A stretch of 64,000 nt of DNA, from positions 106,900-170,899 of the forward strand of contig DATGHU010000032.1 of assembly GCA_035307765.1 (NCBI GenBank), in the 5' to 3' direction. Shown piece by piece: positions 15,763-25,189 of the stretch (positions within the stretch are counted from its first letter, which is position 1; the number at the start of each line of letters is the position of its first letter). The notes beneath the pieces are model-generated. The model saw only the letters and a list, made by a program, of their open reading frames with translations, had not been told where the DNA came from and did not search any database. Source of the stretch: a bacterium. Lineage in GTDB: Bacteria; Sysuimicrobiota; Sysuimicrobiia; Sysuimicrobiales; Segetimicrobiaceae. The position numbers were made by a program, and so were the translations under genes.

Positions 15763-18687
15763 GTGGATCTCGAGAAACTCAATAAACTGGTGAGCGCGGC
15801 CCGCGCATCTGCAGAAGCCAGGGGCGAGACGTTCTACCCAGGGCCGAGCCGCATCCACCTTGCCGCGTTCCCCCCCAAGGAACGCTGGAGCGATTGGGTC
15901 GAGCTCGACTCGGCGGCGTGGCCGGCGCGGGCGGAGAAGCGCTACATGCTCGTCCCCACCACCTGCTTCAACTGCGAGTCGGCGTGCGGGCTCCTCGCCT
16001 ACGTCAATCGGGACTCCCTCCAGGTCAGGAAGTTTGAGGGCAACCCGGAACACCCGGGGTCGCGCGGGCGCAACTGCGCGAAGGGACCGGCCACGCTCAA
16101 CCAGATCACGGATCCCGACCGCATCCTCTTCCCGCTCAAACGCGGGGGACGCCGGGGAGAGGGCAAGTGGGTGCGGGTGGCCTGGGACGAGGCGCTCGAC
16201 GAGATCGCCGCGAGAATCCGCCGGGCGATCACCGAGGGACGGCCCAACGAGGTAATGTACCACGTCGGCCGTCCCGGGGAGGACGGGTATACGGAGCGCG
16301 TCCTGGCAGCCTGGGGGGTGGACGGACACAACACGCACACCAACGTCTGCTCCAGCGGGGGGCGGGCCGGCTACCATTACTGGATGGGCCTGGACCGGCC
16401 GAGCCCCGACCACGCCAATGCGCGGGTGATCCTGCTGGTCAGCAGCCATCTCGAGGCGGGCCACTACTTCAACCCTCACGCGCAGCGCGTGATCGAGGCG
16501 AAGCAGAACGGCGCGAAGCTCATCGTGTTTGACACGCGGCTGTCGAACACCGCGACCCACGCCGACCACTGGGTGTCGCCCTATCCCGGCTCGGAGGCGG
16601 CGATCCTCCTCGCGATCGCCAATGACATGATCCAGAACGGCCGGTACGACCGAGAGTTCGTGCGCCGCTGGTGGAACTGGCAGGAATACCTCGCGGAGGA
16701 GCATCCCGGGGCGGCGGCGACCTTCGAGGCCTTCGAGGAGATCCTCAAGACCCTCTACGCCGACTTCACCTTCGAGTTCGCGGCGGCGGAGTCGGGCGTC
16801 GGCATCGAGGTGCTCCGGGAAGTCTCCCGCATCGTCGCCGCCGCCGGCACGCGGCTCGCCACACACACCTGGCGCAGCGCCGCGGCGGGGAATCTGGGCG
16901 GCTGGCAGGTACCGCGCACGCTCTTCCTCCTCAACGCCCTGCTGGGGGCGGTCGCGACCGAGGGGGGGACCTTTCCGAACGCGTGGAACAAGTTCGTGCC
17001 GCGTCCGATCTATCTGCCGCCGCATCCGCCAGGGTGGAACGAGCTCACCTGGCCCCGCGAGTACCCGGTGGCGATCAACGAGCTCTCGTTCCTCCTCCCG
17101 CACCTGCTGAAGGACGGGCGGGGGAAGATCGACGTCTACTTCACCCGCGTCTACAACCCGGTCTGGACCAACCCGGACGGGTTCTCGTGGATCGAGGTGC
17201 TGACCGACGAGCGCCTGGTGGGCCTGCACCTCGCGCTCACGCCCACCTGGAACGAGACGGCGTTCTTCGCCGACTATATCCTGCCGATGGGACACGCCTC
17301 CGAACGGCACGACCTGCATTCCTACGAGCAGTACAACGGCCAGTGGGTTGCGTTCCGACAGCCGGTGCTCCGCGCGGCGCGCGAGCGGCTGGGCGAGCGC
17401 ATCACCGACACGCGGCAGGTCAATCCCGGCGAGGTCTGGGAGGAAAACGAGTTCTGGATCGAGTTGTCCTGGCGGGTCGACCCCGACGGCCGGCTCGGGA
17501 TCCGGAAGTTCTTCGAGTCCGCGCAGCACCCCGGGCAGAAGCTGACCGTCGACGAGTACTACGGGTACATCTTCGACCACTCCGTCCCCGGCCTGCCGGA
17601 ACGGGCCGCGGCCGAGGGGATTACCCCCCTCGAGTACATGCGCCGGTACGGAGCGTTTGAGGTCGCCGCCCAAATCGGCCCCGTCCACGAACAGCGGGTC
17701 CCCGCGCAAGAACTCGAGGACGTCCGCGTGGACCGGTTCGGGCGGGTCTACACCAGAGCGGCCGCCCCCGCCAACCCGAACATCGTTCCCACGGGAAGCC
17801 CGGAGCCCGACGCGGAGGGGCGCCGGCCCGTGGGGGTGCGGGTCGACGACGAGATCGTCCGCGGCTTTCCCACCCCCTCCGGGCGCCTCGAATTCTACTC
17901 CCACACCCTGGCCGCGTGGGGGTGGCGGGAGAGCGCCATCCCTTCCTATATAAAGAGCCACGTGCACCGCGACCAGCTCGCCCCGGACCAGATGGTCCTC
18001 ATCTCCACCTTCCGCCTCCCGGTTCAGGTCCACACCCGCAGCGCGAACGCCAAATGGCTCGACGAGATTGCCCACACCAACCCGCTGTGGATCCATCCCG
18101 CCGACGCCGAGCGTCTCGGCGTTCGGACCGGGGATCTCGTTCGGGTGGAGACCGAGATCGGCGCCTTCGTCGTCAAGGCCTGGATCACGGAGGGCATCCG
18201 CCCCCAGGTCGTGGCGTGCAGCCATCACATGGGCCGGTGGAAGGTCCGGGAGGCCGGGCAGCGCCAGATGATGGCCACCGTCTCGCTGGAACAGAACCGC
18301 GACCGCTGGGCGATGCGGCAGCAGGAAGGGGCGCGACCGTATGCCTCCGCGGACGCCGACACGCTCAGGATCTGGTGGACGGACGTCGGCGTCCATCAAA
18401 ACCTCACCTTTCCCGTGCATCCCGATCCGATCTCCGGGCAGCACTGCTGGCATCAGGCCGTGCGGGTCCGCAGGGCCGGGCCGGACGACCGGTACGGCGA
18501 CATCACCGTCGACACCGCGCGGGCGGCGGACGTCTACCGCAAGTGGCTGGCGCTCACCCGGGGAGCGGACCGGCACTCGCCGGACGCCACCCGCAGGCCC
18601 TATTGGTTGATGCGGCCGCTGCGCCCGTCACGGGAGGCGTACCGTCTGCCGGACCGCCCGCTCCCGGCCGGCGTCGCCGGAGACTGA
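15763..18687 (+). CDS. Molybdopterin oxidoreductase catalytic subunit (DMSO reductase family)
   Basis: 974 aa from a GTG at 15763 with AGGAGG six bases upstream; the GTG at 15745 lacks a site. An N-terminal [4Fe-4S] motif uses Cys68, Cys71, Cys75 and Cys105 (TTCFNCESACG). A Cys in NVCSSGGRAGYHYW (about 196) is placed to ligate Mo. The C-terminal molybdopterin-dinucleotide-binding region includes WIHPADAERLGVRTGDLV. The nearest known types are polysulfide, thiosulfate, tetrathionate and arsenate reductases; the substrate cannot be decided here. No twin-arginine signal is present, unlike most PsrA/PhsA-type enzymes. It forms a module with the fused electron-transfer/anchor gene upstream and an overlapping TorD-like chaperone gene. 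Confidence 0.92.
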   Translation: MDLEKLNKLVSAARASAEARGETFYPGPSRIHLAAFPPKERWSDWVELDSAAWPARAEKRYMLVPTTCFNCESACGLLAYVNRDSLQVRKFEGNPEHPGSRGRNCAKGPATLNQITDPDRILFPLKRGGRRGEGKWVRVAWDEALDEIAARIRRAITEGRPNEVMYHVGRPGEDGYTERVLAAWGVDGHNTHTNVCSSGGRAGYHYWMGLDRPSPDHANARVILLVSSHLEAGHYFNPHAQRVIEAKQNGAKLIVFDTRLSNTATHADHWVSPYPGSEAAILLAIANDMIQNGRYDREFVRRWWNWQEYLAEEHPGAAATFEAFEEILKTLYADFTFEFAAAESGVGIEVLREVSRIVAAAGTRLATHTWRSAAAGNLGGWQVPRTLFLLNALLGAVATEGGTFPNAWNKFVPRPIYLPPHPPGWNELTWPREYPVAINELSFLLPHLLKDGRGKIDVYFTRVYNPVWTNPDGFSWIEVLTDERLVGLHLALTPTWNETAFFADYILPMGHASERHDLHSYEQYNGQWVAFRQPVLRAARERLGERITDTRQVNPGEVWEENEFWIELSWRVDPDGRLGIRKFFESAQHPGQKLTVDEYYGYIFDHSVPGLPERAAAEGITPLEYMRRYGAFEVAAQIGPVHEQRVPAQELEDVRVDRFGRVYTRAAAPANPNIVPTGSPEPDAEGRRPVGVRVDDEIVRGFPTPSGRLEFYSHTLAAWGWRESAIPSYIKSHVHRDQLAPDQMVLISTFRLPVQVHTRSANAKWLDEIAHTNPLWIHPADAERLGVRTGDLVRVETEIGAFVVKAWITEGIRPQVVACSHHMGRWKVREAGQRQMMATVSLEQNRDRWAMRQQEGARPYASADADTLRIWWTDVGVHQNLTFPVHPDPISGQHCWHQAVRVRRAGPDDRYGDITVDTARAADVYRKWLALTRGADRHSPDATRRPYWLMRPLRPSREAYRLPDRPLPAGVAGD

Positions 18688-19583
18688 TGGAGCTCTTCCG
18701 GGCCCTGGCCAGCCTGGCCGAGCCCCCCGGACCCGCGCAGATCCGCATCGGCGATCTCCTGGGTCTGCCCGAGCCCCCGGACGCGGCGCAGTACACCGAG
18801 GTGTTCGTCCTGCAGCTGTACCCGTATGCTTCGGCGTACGTCGGGGCCGACGGCATGCTGGGAGGGGAAGCGCAGGATCGCGTCGCCGGATTTTGGCGGG
18901 CCCTGAACCGAGTCCCGCCTGCGGAACCGGATCACCTCACGCCGCTGCTCGCCTTGTACGCCTCGCTGGCCGAAGGCGAAATGGGCGAACCCGACCGCGC
19001 GCGGAAGCTCCTCTGGGGCCGCAGCCGGAAGGCGCTGCTCTGGGAGCACCTGGCCTGCTGGCTGTTGCCGTATCTTGACAGGATGCGGGACGTCGCCCCC
19101 CCCTGTTACCGCGCCTGGGGAGATCTGCTCGCCGGAGCGCTGGCCGAGGAAGTCAGGACCCTCGGCCCCGCGGACGTCCTTCCGCTCCACCTCCGCGAGG
19201 CGCCTCCTCTGCCGGACCCCCGGGCGGAGCGGCCGGAGGAATTTCTCGCCGCGCTGCTCTCGCCGGTCCGCAGTGGGATGCTGCTCGTCCGCGCCGACCT
19301 AGCGCGGGCGGCGCGTGAGATGCAGCTCGGGCTGAGGATGGGAGAACGTCGCTTCATCCTCCGGTCCCTCCTCGCGCAGGATCCCGAGCACACGCTGGCG
19401 TGGTTGGCGGACGAGGCGCGCGCCTGGCGGGCACGGCACCTCGCCCACGAGCCCCTCACCGGCGCCGTGGCACGGTTCTGGGCGGGGCGCGCGGGGGCCG
19501 CGGCATCCCTGATCGAGACGCTGCGCCTCGATGAGCGGGCCGATCCCCATCCACAGCCGGGGCTGCGGACCTCGGCCGGTTGA
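18687..19583 (+). CDS. TorD/DmsD-like molybdoenzyme chaperone
   Basis: 298-aa, mostly helical, soluble protein whose ATG overlaps the stop of the oxidoreductase gene (TGATG), so the two are translationally coupled. Features of the family are the N-terminal YTEVFVLQLYPYASAYVG, the middle element LALYASLAEGE, and a helical core with LLWEHLACWLLPYLD. TorD-family chaperones bind the apo catalytic subunit and help insert the molybdenum cofactor. It is longer than the usual about 200 aa, with an extra helical C-terminal part. Its position directly after the catalytic gene supports the role. Confidence 0.85.
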   Translation: MELFRALASLAEPPGPAQIRIGDLLGLPEPPDAAQYTEVFVLQLYPYASAYVGADGMLGGEAQDRVAGFWRALNRVPPAEPDHLTPLLALYASLAEGEMGEPDRARKLLWGRSRKALLWEHLACWLLPYLDRMRDVAPPCYRAWGDLLAGALAEEVRTLGPADVLPLHLREAPPLPDPRAERPEEFLAALLSPVRSGMLLVRADLARAAREMQLGLRMGERRFILRSLLAQDPEHTLAWLADEARAWRARHLAHEPLTGAVARFWAGRAGAAASLIETLRLDERADPHPQPGLRTSAG

Positions 19584-19584
19584 T

Positions 19585-19601
19585 GGCGTCTGCGCGACGC
19601 C
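19585..19601 (+). terminator. Hairpin after the oxidoreductase operon
   Basis: GGCGTC (19585-19590) and GACGCC (19596-19601) form a 6-bp stem with a 5-nt loop two bases after the chaperone stop. No U-tract follows. It may mark the end of the oxidoreductase operon. Confidence 0.4.
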
Positions 19602-19636
19602 TCTGAATCCCGCGACACGTGAAAGGGATTTTCTGC

Positions 19637-19655
19637 CGGCCCGACGAACGGGCCG
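19637..19655 (+). other. Leader hairpin upstream of the peptide-type binding protein
   Basis: CGGCCCG (19637-19643) and CGGGCCG (19649-19655) form a perfect 7-bp stem with a 5-nt loop, 44 bp upstream of the GTG start of the binding-protein gene. It may act in the mRNA leader or help end upstream transcription; there is no U-tract. Confidence 0.35.
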
Positions 19656-19698
19656 CGGTGTCCAAGGAAAGTCAGATCATCACGGGAGGGGTGTGATC

Positions 19699-21396
19699 GT
19701 GGCAGATACGTCCGTCAAGTTTCCCTGGGGATCGTACTATCGAAATGGACTGATCACGCGCCGGCAATTCGTGAAGCTTACCGCGTTGCTGGGGGGAACC
19801 GCGGCGGCAGGATCGCGCATCCTATCCGCCCCCGCTCCGGCATCGGCCGCACTGGCGCCGGCCGCCAAGCAGGTTCTCCGCTATCCGAGCCAGGAGCCCC
19901 TTCATTTCGACCCAGCGACCATGGAGACGCGGCGTGAGATCCTGGTCGGCATGGCCCTCTTTGACCCGCTGATCACGTTCGACGACACCGGCCACATCGT
20001 CGCGGTGGCGGCACGGGCCTGGGAGGTGTCGAAGGACGGGCTCACCTACACCTTTCACCTCCGGCCCGGCATGCGCTGGTCGGACGGGCATCCCGTGACG
20101 GCCGCGGACTTCGAATACGCCTGGAAGCGCGTGGCGGACCCGGCGATCGCCAGCGACTACGCGTCGGCCCTCTACCCGATCAAGGGCGCGCTGGACTACA
20201 ACAAGGGCACCACCAAAACCAGCGCCGGCGTCGCGATTAAGGCCGCCGACACCCTGACGCTCCGGGTAACCCTGACGGAGCCGGCGGCGTACTTCCCGCG
20301 GCTCGTCTCGACCTGGAACTACCTACCGGTTCCCCGCTGGCAGGTCGAAAAGTACGGGAAGAAATGGGTCGAACCCGGCAACCACGTCGGCAACGGCATG
20401 TTCACGCTTCAGAAGTGGGAGCATGATCGGGAATTGGTGATCGTGGCGAACCCCCACTACTGGGGGGCGAAACCCACGCTGCAGAGGATCGTCTTCACGT
20501 TGACCGACGATGCCTTCCGCACGAGCCTGCCGGCGTTCGAAAACAACGAGCTCGACGTCACCGATCAGATCCAGCCGGGGGACATCGAACGCGTCCGAAA
20601 GGACCCGACGCTCAGCAAACAGCTTCAAAAATACCGCTGGTCCGGGACCGCCGCGGTGTTCTGCGACACGACCAACACCAAATCGCCGCTCAGCAAGAGC
20701 AAGGTCCGGCAAGCGCTGTATCTGGCGATCGATCACAAGCGCGTGGCCAGCGACGTCCTCCGCGGCATCTACGACCCGGCGCCCACGATCACCCCGCCCG
20801 GCACAATCGGCTACCTCGCCACCCCACCGCTGACCGGCGGCGCGGACCGGGCGAGACAGCTGCTCGCCGAGGCGGGCTACCCGGACGGCAAGGGCTTTCC
20901 CGATGTTAAACTGGCGTGGGGCAAGCTCGTGACCTTCGACCTCGTCGCTCAGGCGCTGCAGCAGATGTGGCAGGACACCCTCAAGATCAACATCACCCTG
21001 CAGCGGATGGAGGCGAAAGAGTACAACGCCGCGTTCAACTCCTGGGCGAAGCAGCCCTACGACTGCTTCATCGACCGGTGGGGATCGGATTACGAAGATC
21101 CTGCCAACTGGGCCAACATCCTCTTCGACTCCGAACAGGACTTCTTCCACACCAAATGGCGCAACGACGCGTTCGACAAGCTGATCCGCAAGGGGGCCGG
21201 CGAGGGGAACCCGGCGGCGCGCAAGCAGATGTACGAGGCCGCGGAGAAGATCCTCAACACGGACCTCCCGGCGATCCCGATCTTCCACCTGGGGGTGATC
21301 GTGGCGGTGAAGCCCTGGGTGCAGGGTTTCCGGCTCCCGCCCGCCGCGACGGCCTGGTATGGAACGTTTGGGCGCGTGAAGATCCTCGACCACTAG
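19699..21396 (+). CDS. Peptide/oligosaccharide ABC transporter substrate-binding protein (SBP family 5)
   Basis: 565 aa from a GTG at 19699, eight bases after GGGAGGG. A twin-arginine signal is present (ITRRQFVKL followed by an Ala/Gly-rich hydrophobic stretch), so export is probably via Tat. The mature protein has the family-5 elements YTFHLRPGMRWSDGHPVTAADFEYAWKR (split across strands), the central VRQALYLAIDHKRVA and the C-terminal domain with EKILNTDLPAIPIFH. Family-5 proteins bind oligopeptides, nickel or small carbohydrates outside the membrane. Two permease genes follow on the same strand, separated by a strong hairpin, but no ATPase gene. Confidence 0.93.
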   Translation: MADTSVKFPWGSYYRNGLITRRQFVKLTALLGGTAAAGSRILSAPAPASAALAPAAKQVLRYPSQEPLHFDPATMETRREILVGMALFDPLITFDDTGHIVAVAARAWEVSKDGLTYTFHLRPGMRWSDGHPVTAADFEYAWKRVADPAIASDYASALYPIKGALDYNKGTTKTSAGVAIKAADTLTLRVTLTEPAAYFPRLVSTWNYLPVPRWQVEKYGKKWVEPGNHVGNGMFTLQKWEHDRELVIVANPHYWGAKPTLQRIVFTLTDDAFRTSLPAFENNELDVTDQIQPGDIERVRKDPTLSKQLQKYRWSGTAAVFCDTTNTKSPLSKSKVRQALYLAIDHKRVASDVLRGIYDPAPTITPPGTIGYLATPPLTGGADRARQLLAEAGYPDGKGFPDVKLAWGKLVTFDLVAQALQQMWQDTLKINITLQRMEAKEYNAAFNSWAKQPYDCFIDRWGSDYEDPANWANILFDSEQDFFHTKWRNDAFDKLIRKGAGEGNPAARKQMYEAAEKILNTDLPAIPIFHLGVIVAVKPWVQGFRLPPAATAWYGTFGRVKILDH

Positions 21397-21402
21397 GCAC
21401 TC

Positions 21403-21438
21403 CGGGGCGCCGCGGGCAGTCGTCGCCGCGGCGCCCCG
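21403..21438 (+). other. Intercistronic stem-loop between binding protein and permease
   Basis: A perfect 13-bp inverted repeat, CGGGGCGCCGCGG at 21403-21415 and CCGCGGCGCCCCG at 21426-21438, with a 10-nt loop. It fills the 55-bp gap between the binding-protein stop and the permease start and has no U-tract. Such hairpins stabilise upstream mRNA or slow transcription, giving more binding protein than permease. Confidence 0.6.
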
Positions 21439-21451
21439 CACGTGGCCGGAC

Positions 21452-22378
21452 ATGGGACTCTACCTCGCCCGACGTCTGCTTCTCGCCGTTCCCACCATTG
21501 CCATCGTGTACACGGTGGCCTTCGTCCTCGTGCATGCCACGCCCGGGGGCCCCTGGGATAACGCGGAGAAACCGCTGGCCCCGCAAGTGATCGAAAACCT
21601 CAAGATCAAGTACCACCTGAAAGAGCCGATCTGGTCGCAGTATATGCTGTACCTGCGGGACGCGGCGCACGGTTCGCTCGGCCCTTCGTACGTGAACACC
21701 TCACGCGACGTCGCGGAGATCATCGCGGATTTCTTTCCCGTGTCGATCCAGCTGGGAGCGGTGTCGATGGTGCTGGCGCTCGCGGTCGGCATCCCGCTCG
21801 GGACGCTGGCGGCCGTCTACCGCAACACGCCGATCGATTACGCCGCGGTCGGCCTCGTGGCCGTGGGCATCTCGATCCCCAACTACGTGATGGCCACCAT
21901 CCTCGTGACCGTCCTCGCGGTCTACCTGCACTGGCTGCCGACCGGCGGCTGGGGCGGGGTGCTGGACATACGGATCATCATCCCGGCGCTCGCGATCGGC
22001 TTCCGCCCCGCGACGACGCTCGCCCGCTACCTCCGGACGTCTCTCTTGGACGTCCTCAACCAAGACTACATCCGCACCGCACGGGCGAAAGGACTGGCGG
22101 GGGGAATCGTCATCATCCGCCACGGCCTCCGCAACGCCCTGATCCCGGTCGCGACGGTCTCCGGGATTCTGGTGGCCGACGTGGTCACCGGATCCTTCTT
22201 CGTCGAAACGATCACGCGGGTGCCCGGGATCGGCCGGTACTTCGTGACCGCCACCAGCGGGCGGGACTACCCGGTGCTCCTCGCGCTCGCGCTGCTGTTC
22301 GGCGTGATCATCATCACGATGAACATCCTGGTCGATCTGTCGTACGCGGTCCTCGACCCACAGGTGCGGTATGGGTGA
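21452..22378 (+). CDS. ABC transporter permease, DppB/OppB type
   Basis: Inner-membrane permease of 308 aa with about six membrane segments and the BPD-transporter loop carrying the EAA-like element (RTARAKGLAGGIVIIRHGLRNALIPV). The N-terminal MGLYLARRLLLAVPTIAIVY is typical of DppB/OppB. It pairs with the next permease, whose start overlaps its end by 8 bp, and with the binding protein upstream. The ribosome site is weak, consistent with translation depending on the hairpin-containing leader. Confidence 0.93.
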   Translation: MGLYLARRLLLAVPTIAIVYTVAFVLVHATPGGPWDNAEKPLAPQVIENLKIKYHLKEPIWSQYMLYLRDAAHGSLGPSYVNTSRDVAEIIADFFPVSIQLGAVSMVLALAVGIPLGTLAAVYRNTPIDYAAVGLVAVGISIPNYVMATILVTVLAVYLHWLPTGGWGGVLDIRIIIPALAIGFRPATTLARYLRTSLLDVLNQDYIRTARAKGLAGGIVIIRHGLRNALIPVATVSGILVADVVTGSFFVETITRVPGIGRYFVTATSGRDYPVLLALALLFGVIIITMNILVDLSYAVLDPQVRYG

Positions 22379-23339
22379 GTCCACGCCCTTTCCCCTCCCC
22401 TCGTCGGCCGGGGGGGTGAGCGGACAACCGAGACGCCGCCATCCGGGACTTCGCGCCCTGACCCGGTTCGCCCGGCATCGGATGGCCGTCGCCGGCGCCC
22501 TCTTCCTCGCGATCGTCATCCTGGCGGGGGCCGGGGCGCCGATGCTCTCGGCCTACCGGTACGACCGCCAGGATCTGTTCGCGACCTACGCCGGCCCGTC
22601 GCGGACCCACTGGGCGGGGACGGATGCGCTCGGCCGGGACGTCCTGAGCCGGTTGGTGTACGGGGCGAGGGTCTCGATGAGCGTCGGGGTCATCACCGCG
22701 GCCCTGGTGTTGCTGGCCGGGGTTCCGCTGGGACTCGTCGCGGGGTACTTCGGCGGGACCTTCGACCTGCTGCTGATGCGCGTGGTGGACATCGTCTACG
22801 CCATCCCGTACCTCCTCCTGGTCATCCTCCTGCAAACGTTTTTCACCTCCTTTCTCCCCACGGTCCGGCACGGACCGCTGGTCTGGCTCCACCTGCTCAA
22901 CCGTCACACGGGGGGGGTGGCGGCGATCGTGCTGGCCCTGGCCCTTGTCGGCTGGCTGGACGTGGCTCGGATCGTGCGCGGCCAGGTCCTGACCGTCCGG
23001 AATCGCGAGTTCGTTCTGGCGGCGCGCAGCCTCGGGGCGTCTGACCGGCACATCATGGCCGCCCACCTCCTGCCCAACGTCGCCGCGGCCATCATCGTTG
23101 CGGCAACCCTCTCGATTCCGTTTTTCGTCATCGCGGAAGCGGGGCTCAGTTTTCTCGGCCTGGGCGTCCAGCCGCCGGTGCCGAGTTGGGGGACGATGAT
23201 CGCCGAGGGCATCGATTCGATCGAATCCTATCCGCGCCTGGTGATCGGCCCGGGACTGGTCCTCGCCGCCACGCTCCTCAGCCTGAACTTCATCGGCGAT
23301 GGACTCCGAGACGCCCTCGACCCCGGAATAGAACGGTAG
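22371..23339 (+). CDS. ABC transporter permease, DppC/OppC type
   Basis: 322-aa second permease of the peptide-type importer. It has the OppC-type N-terminal extracellular element AGTDALGRDVLSRLVYGAR, about six membrane segments and the cytoplasmic coupling loop AARSLGASDRHIMAAHLLPN. The C-terminus GDGLRDALDPGIER is typical of the family. Its ATG lies within the end of the DppB-like gene. No DppD/DppF ATPase genes follow; the next gene is convergent, so ATPases must come from elsewhere. Confidence 0.93.
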   Translation: MGESTPFPLPSSAGGVSGQPRRRHPGLRALTRFARHRMAVAGALFLAIVILAGAGAPMLSAYRYDRQDLFATYAGPSRTHWAGTDALGRDVLSRLVYGARVSMSVGVITAALVLLAGVPLGLVAGYFGGTFDLLLMRVVDIVYAIPYLLLVILLQTFFTSFLPTVRHGPLVWLHLLNRHTGGVAAIVLALALVGWLDVARIVRGQVLTVRNREFVLAARSLGASDRHIMAAHLLPNVAAAIIVAATLSIPFFVIAEAGLSFLGLGVQPPVPSWGTMIAEGIDSIESYPRLVIGPGLVLAATLLSLNFIGDGLRDALDPGIER

Positions 23340-23365
23340 CCGCTCCCCGCCGACCGCCGCGGGCG

Positions 23366-24232
23366 TCAGCGCTTGACGGCCCCGAACGTGAGGCCGGTCA
23401 CGATGTGGCGCTGCACGATGAGCGTCAGCACCACCACCGGCAGCGTAATCATCGTCGCCGCGGCGGCGAGCGGACCCCATTCGATCTCCTCGTAGTTGAT
23501 CATGTTGAACACCGCGATCGGGAGGGTACGGGTGTGCCGCCCGGCGAGGATCACCGAGAACAGGAAGTTGTTCCAGGAGAAGATGAAGCTGAGGATGGCC
23601 GCGGCCACGATCCCCGGGCCGACCAGCGGGACCGCCACCCGCCAGAACACGCTGTAGTAGGAGCACCCGTCGATCAGGGCGGCATCGTGCAGCTCCAGCG
23701 GGATGTCCTCGAAGAACCCGATCATCACCCAGATGATCAGGGGGAGACCGACCACGAGATGGGTGAGGATCAGCGCCTGGTAGGTATCCACCATGTGCAG
23801 GCTCCGGAACAGGATGTACCAGGGAATCAGGTAGCTGATCCCGGGGACGATCCGGGCGACGAGGACGGTCAGGGCCAAACCGCCCTGGCGCCAGCGGGCG
23901 ATGCTGAACGCGGCGGGGAGCCCGACCGCGAGCCCGATCACCGTGCTCCCCACGGCGACGACCAGGCTATTCCAGATGTATTGCAGGAACGGGTTTTTGG
24001 CGAAGACCTCCGCGTAGTTCTTGACGGTGACCGCGAACCGGAAGAAATGCGGCGGGTACCCTGCGGCCTCCACCTGGGTCTTCAGGGAGAGCGTCACCAT
24101 CCAGTAGAACACGAAGGCCGCCGGCAGCATCACGGCGATCACCATCGCATAGAAGCCCGCGGTGCGGAGCCGGTCCACGGCCCGGCGCCTTCGCCCGGCC
24201 GGAATCCCCGCCCCGGCGGCCCGCGCTACCAC
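23366..24232 (-). CDS. Sugar ABC transporter permease, MalG type
   Basis: 288 aa from a GTG at 24232 that overlaps the stop of the upstream permease and has GGAGG close before it. It has about six membrane segments and the MalG-type coupling loop LHDAALIDGCSYYSVFWRVAVPL, plus the typical C-terminus ending IVQRHIVTGLTFGAVKR. It is the last gene of a leftward binding-protein/MalF/MalG operon that has no ATPase gene; MsmX-like shared ATPases serve many such systems. Confidence 0.92.
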   Translation of the reverse strand: MVARAAGAGIPAGRRRRAVDRLRTAGFYAMVIAVMLPAAFVFYWMVTLSLKTQVEAAGYPPHFFRFAVTVKNYAEVFAKNPFLQYIWNSLVVAVGSTVIGLAVGLPAAFSIARWRQGGLALTVLVARIVPGISYLIPWYILFRSLHMVDTYQALILTHLVVGLPLIIWVMIGFFEDIPLELHDAALIDGCSYYSVFWRVAVPLVGPGIVAAAILSFIFSWNNFLFSVILAGRHTRTLPIAVFNMINYEEIEWGPLAAAATMITLPVVVLTLIVQRHIVTGLTFGAVKR

Positions 24233-25167
24233 TCCGCCCTCCGCACCTTCATTAAGACCAGCGACGCCCCCAAGACGATCGCAAACAGCACCACCGCCAT
24301 CGAGGAAGCATACCCCATGTTGAAGTACGAGAATGCCTGATTGAACAGCAGCAGGTTGATCGTCTCCGACGCGTTGGCGGGCCCTCCCTGCGTCATGACG
24401 AAGATGATGTCGAACGTCTTGATCGCGTCGATCGCGCGGAAGAGGACCGCGACAACCAGCACCGGGCGCAGCAGCGGCAGCGTGATGTGCCAGAAGGCGC
24501 GAAGCGCCGTCGCGCCGTCGATGACCGCGGACTCGTAGGGTTCCTTCGGCAGCGCCGCCAGCCCCGCGAGCGCGATCAGCATGATGAGCGGCGTCCACTC
24601 CCACACGTCGACCAACCCCAGCGCGTAGAGCACGGTGTGGCTGCTGTAGATCCACTTCTGCGGCGGCAGGCCGACCCGGGTCACCAAGTAGTTCATCACC
24701 CCAAGCGTGGGGTGGTACATCATCACAAAAATCAAGGCGATCGCCGTGGGCGTCGCCACCATCGGCAGGATCGACAGCGTCCGGATCAGCCCGCGTCCCC
24801 AGAACTCCCGGTTGAACAGCAGCGCCATCGCCACGCCCACGACGGTTTCGACGGCCACCACCAGCGCCGCGAACAGCAGCGTCCGGACGAAGGCGCCTCG
24901 AAACCTTGGGTCGCCCAGGATGTGTGCGTAGTTTGAGAGGGCGACGAACTTCGGCGGGGCCAGGCTCGACAGGAACCACTCCTGCAGGCTCATCCACCCC
25001 GTGTACAGCACCGGATAGACGATGATCAGCGCGACGACGATGACCGCGGGCGCCGGGAAGATGACGGGGGCGTGGCGGTGGGCAAACCGCCCCAGGCGGC
25101 CCCGCATCCCCCGCGGGGCCGGGGCGCCCGGTGGACACACGGCCCGCGCCGGCTCTGCCTTGATCAC
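24226..25167 (-). CDS. Sugar ABC transporter permease, MalF type
   Basis: 313 aa from a GTG at 25167. The polar, Pro/Arg-rich N-terminus is followed by six membrane segments. The coupling loop is LPKEPYESAVIDGATALRAF and the next element is ITLPLLRPVL. It pairs with the overlapping MalG-type gene. Upstream lies the binding-protein gene, separated by 92 bp that hold a full intrinsic-terminator structure, so this gene should be expressed at a lower level than the binding protein. Confidence 0.92.
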   Translation of the reverse strand: MIKAEPARAVCPPGAPAPRGMRGRLGRFAHRHAPVIFPAPAVIVVALIIVYPVLYTGWMSLQEWFLSSLAPPKFVALSNYAHILGDPRFRGAFVRTLLFAALVVAVETVVGVAMALLFNREFWGRGLIRTLSILPMVATPTAIALIFVMMYHPTLGVMNYLVTRVGLPPQKWIYSSHTVLYALGLVDVWEWTPLIMLIALAGLAALPKEPYESAVIDGATALRAFWHITLPLLRPVLVVAVLFRAIDAIKTFDIIFVMTQGGPANASETINLLLFNQAFSYFNMGYASSMAVVLFAIVLGASLVLMKVRRAEW

Positions 25168-25189
25168 CCTTCATCCCCTCGCCGCGAAA

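Noticed and set aside
15757-18576. Open frame of 939 codons antisense to the molybdopterin oxidoreductase
   Set aside because: A shadow frame expected at 70% GC; no motifs, and the + strand gene is unambiguous.
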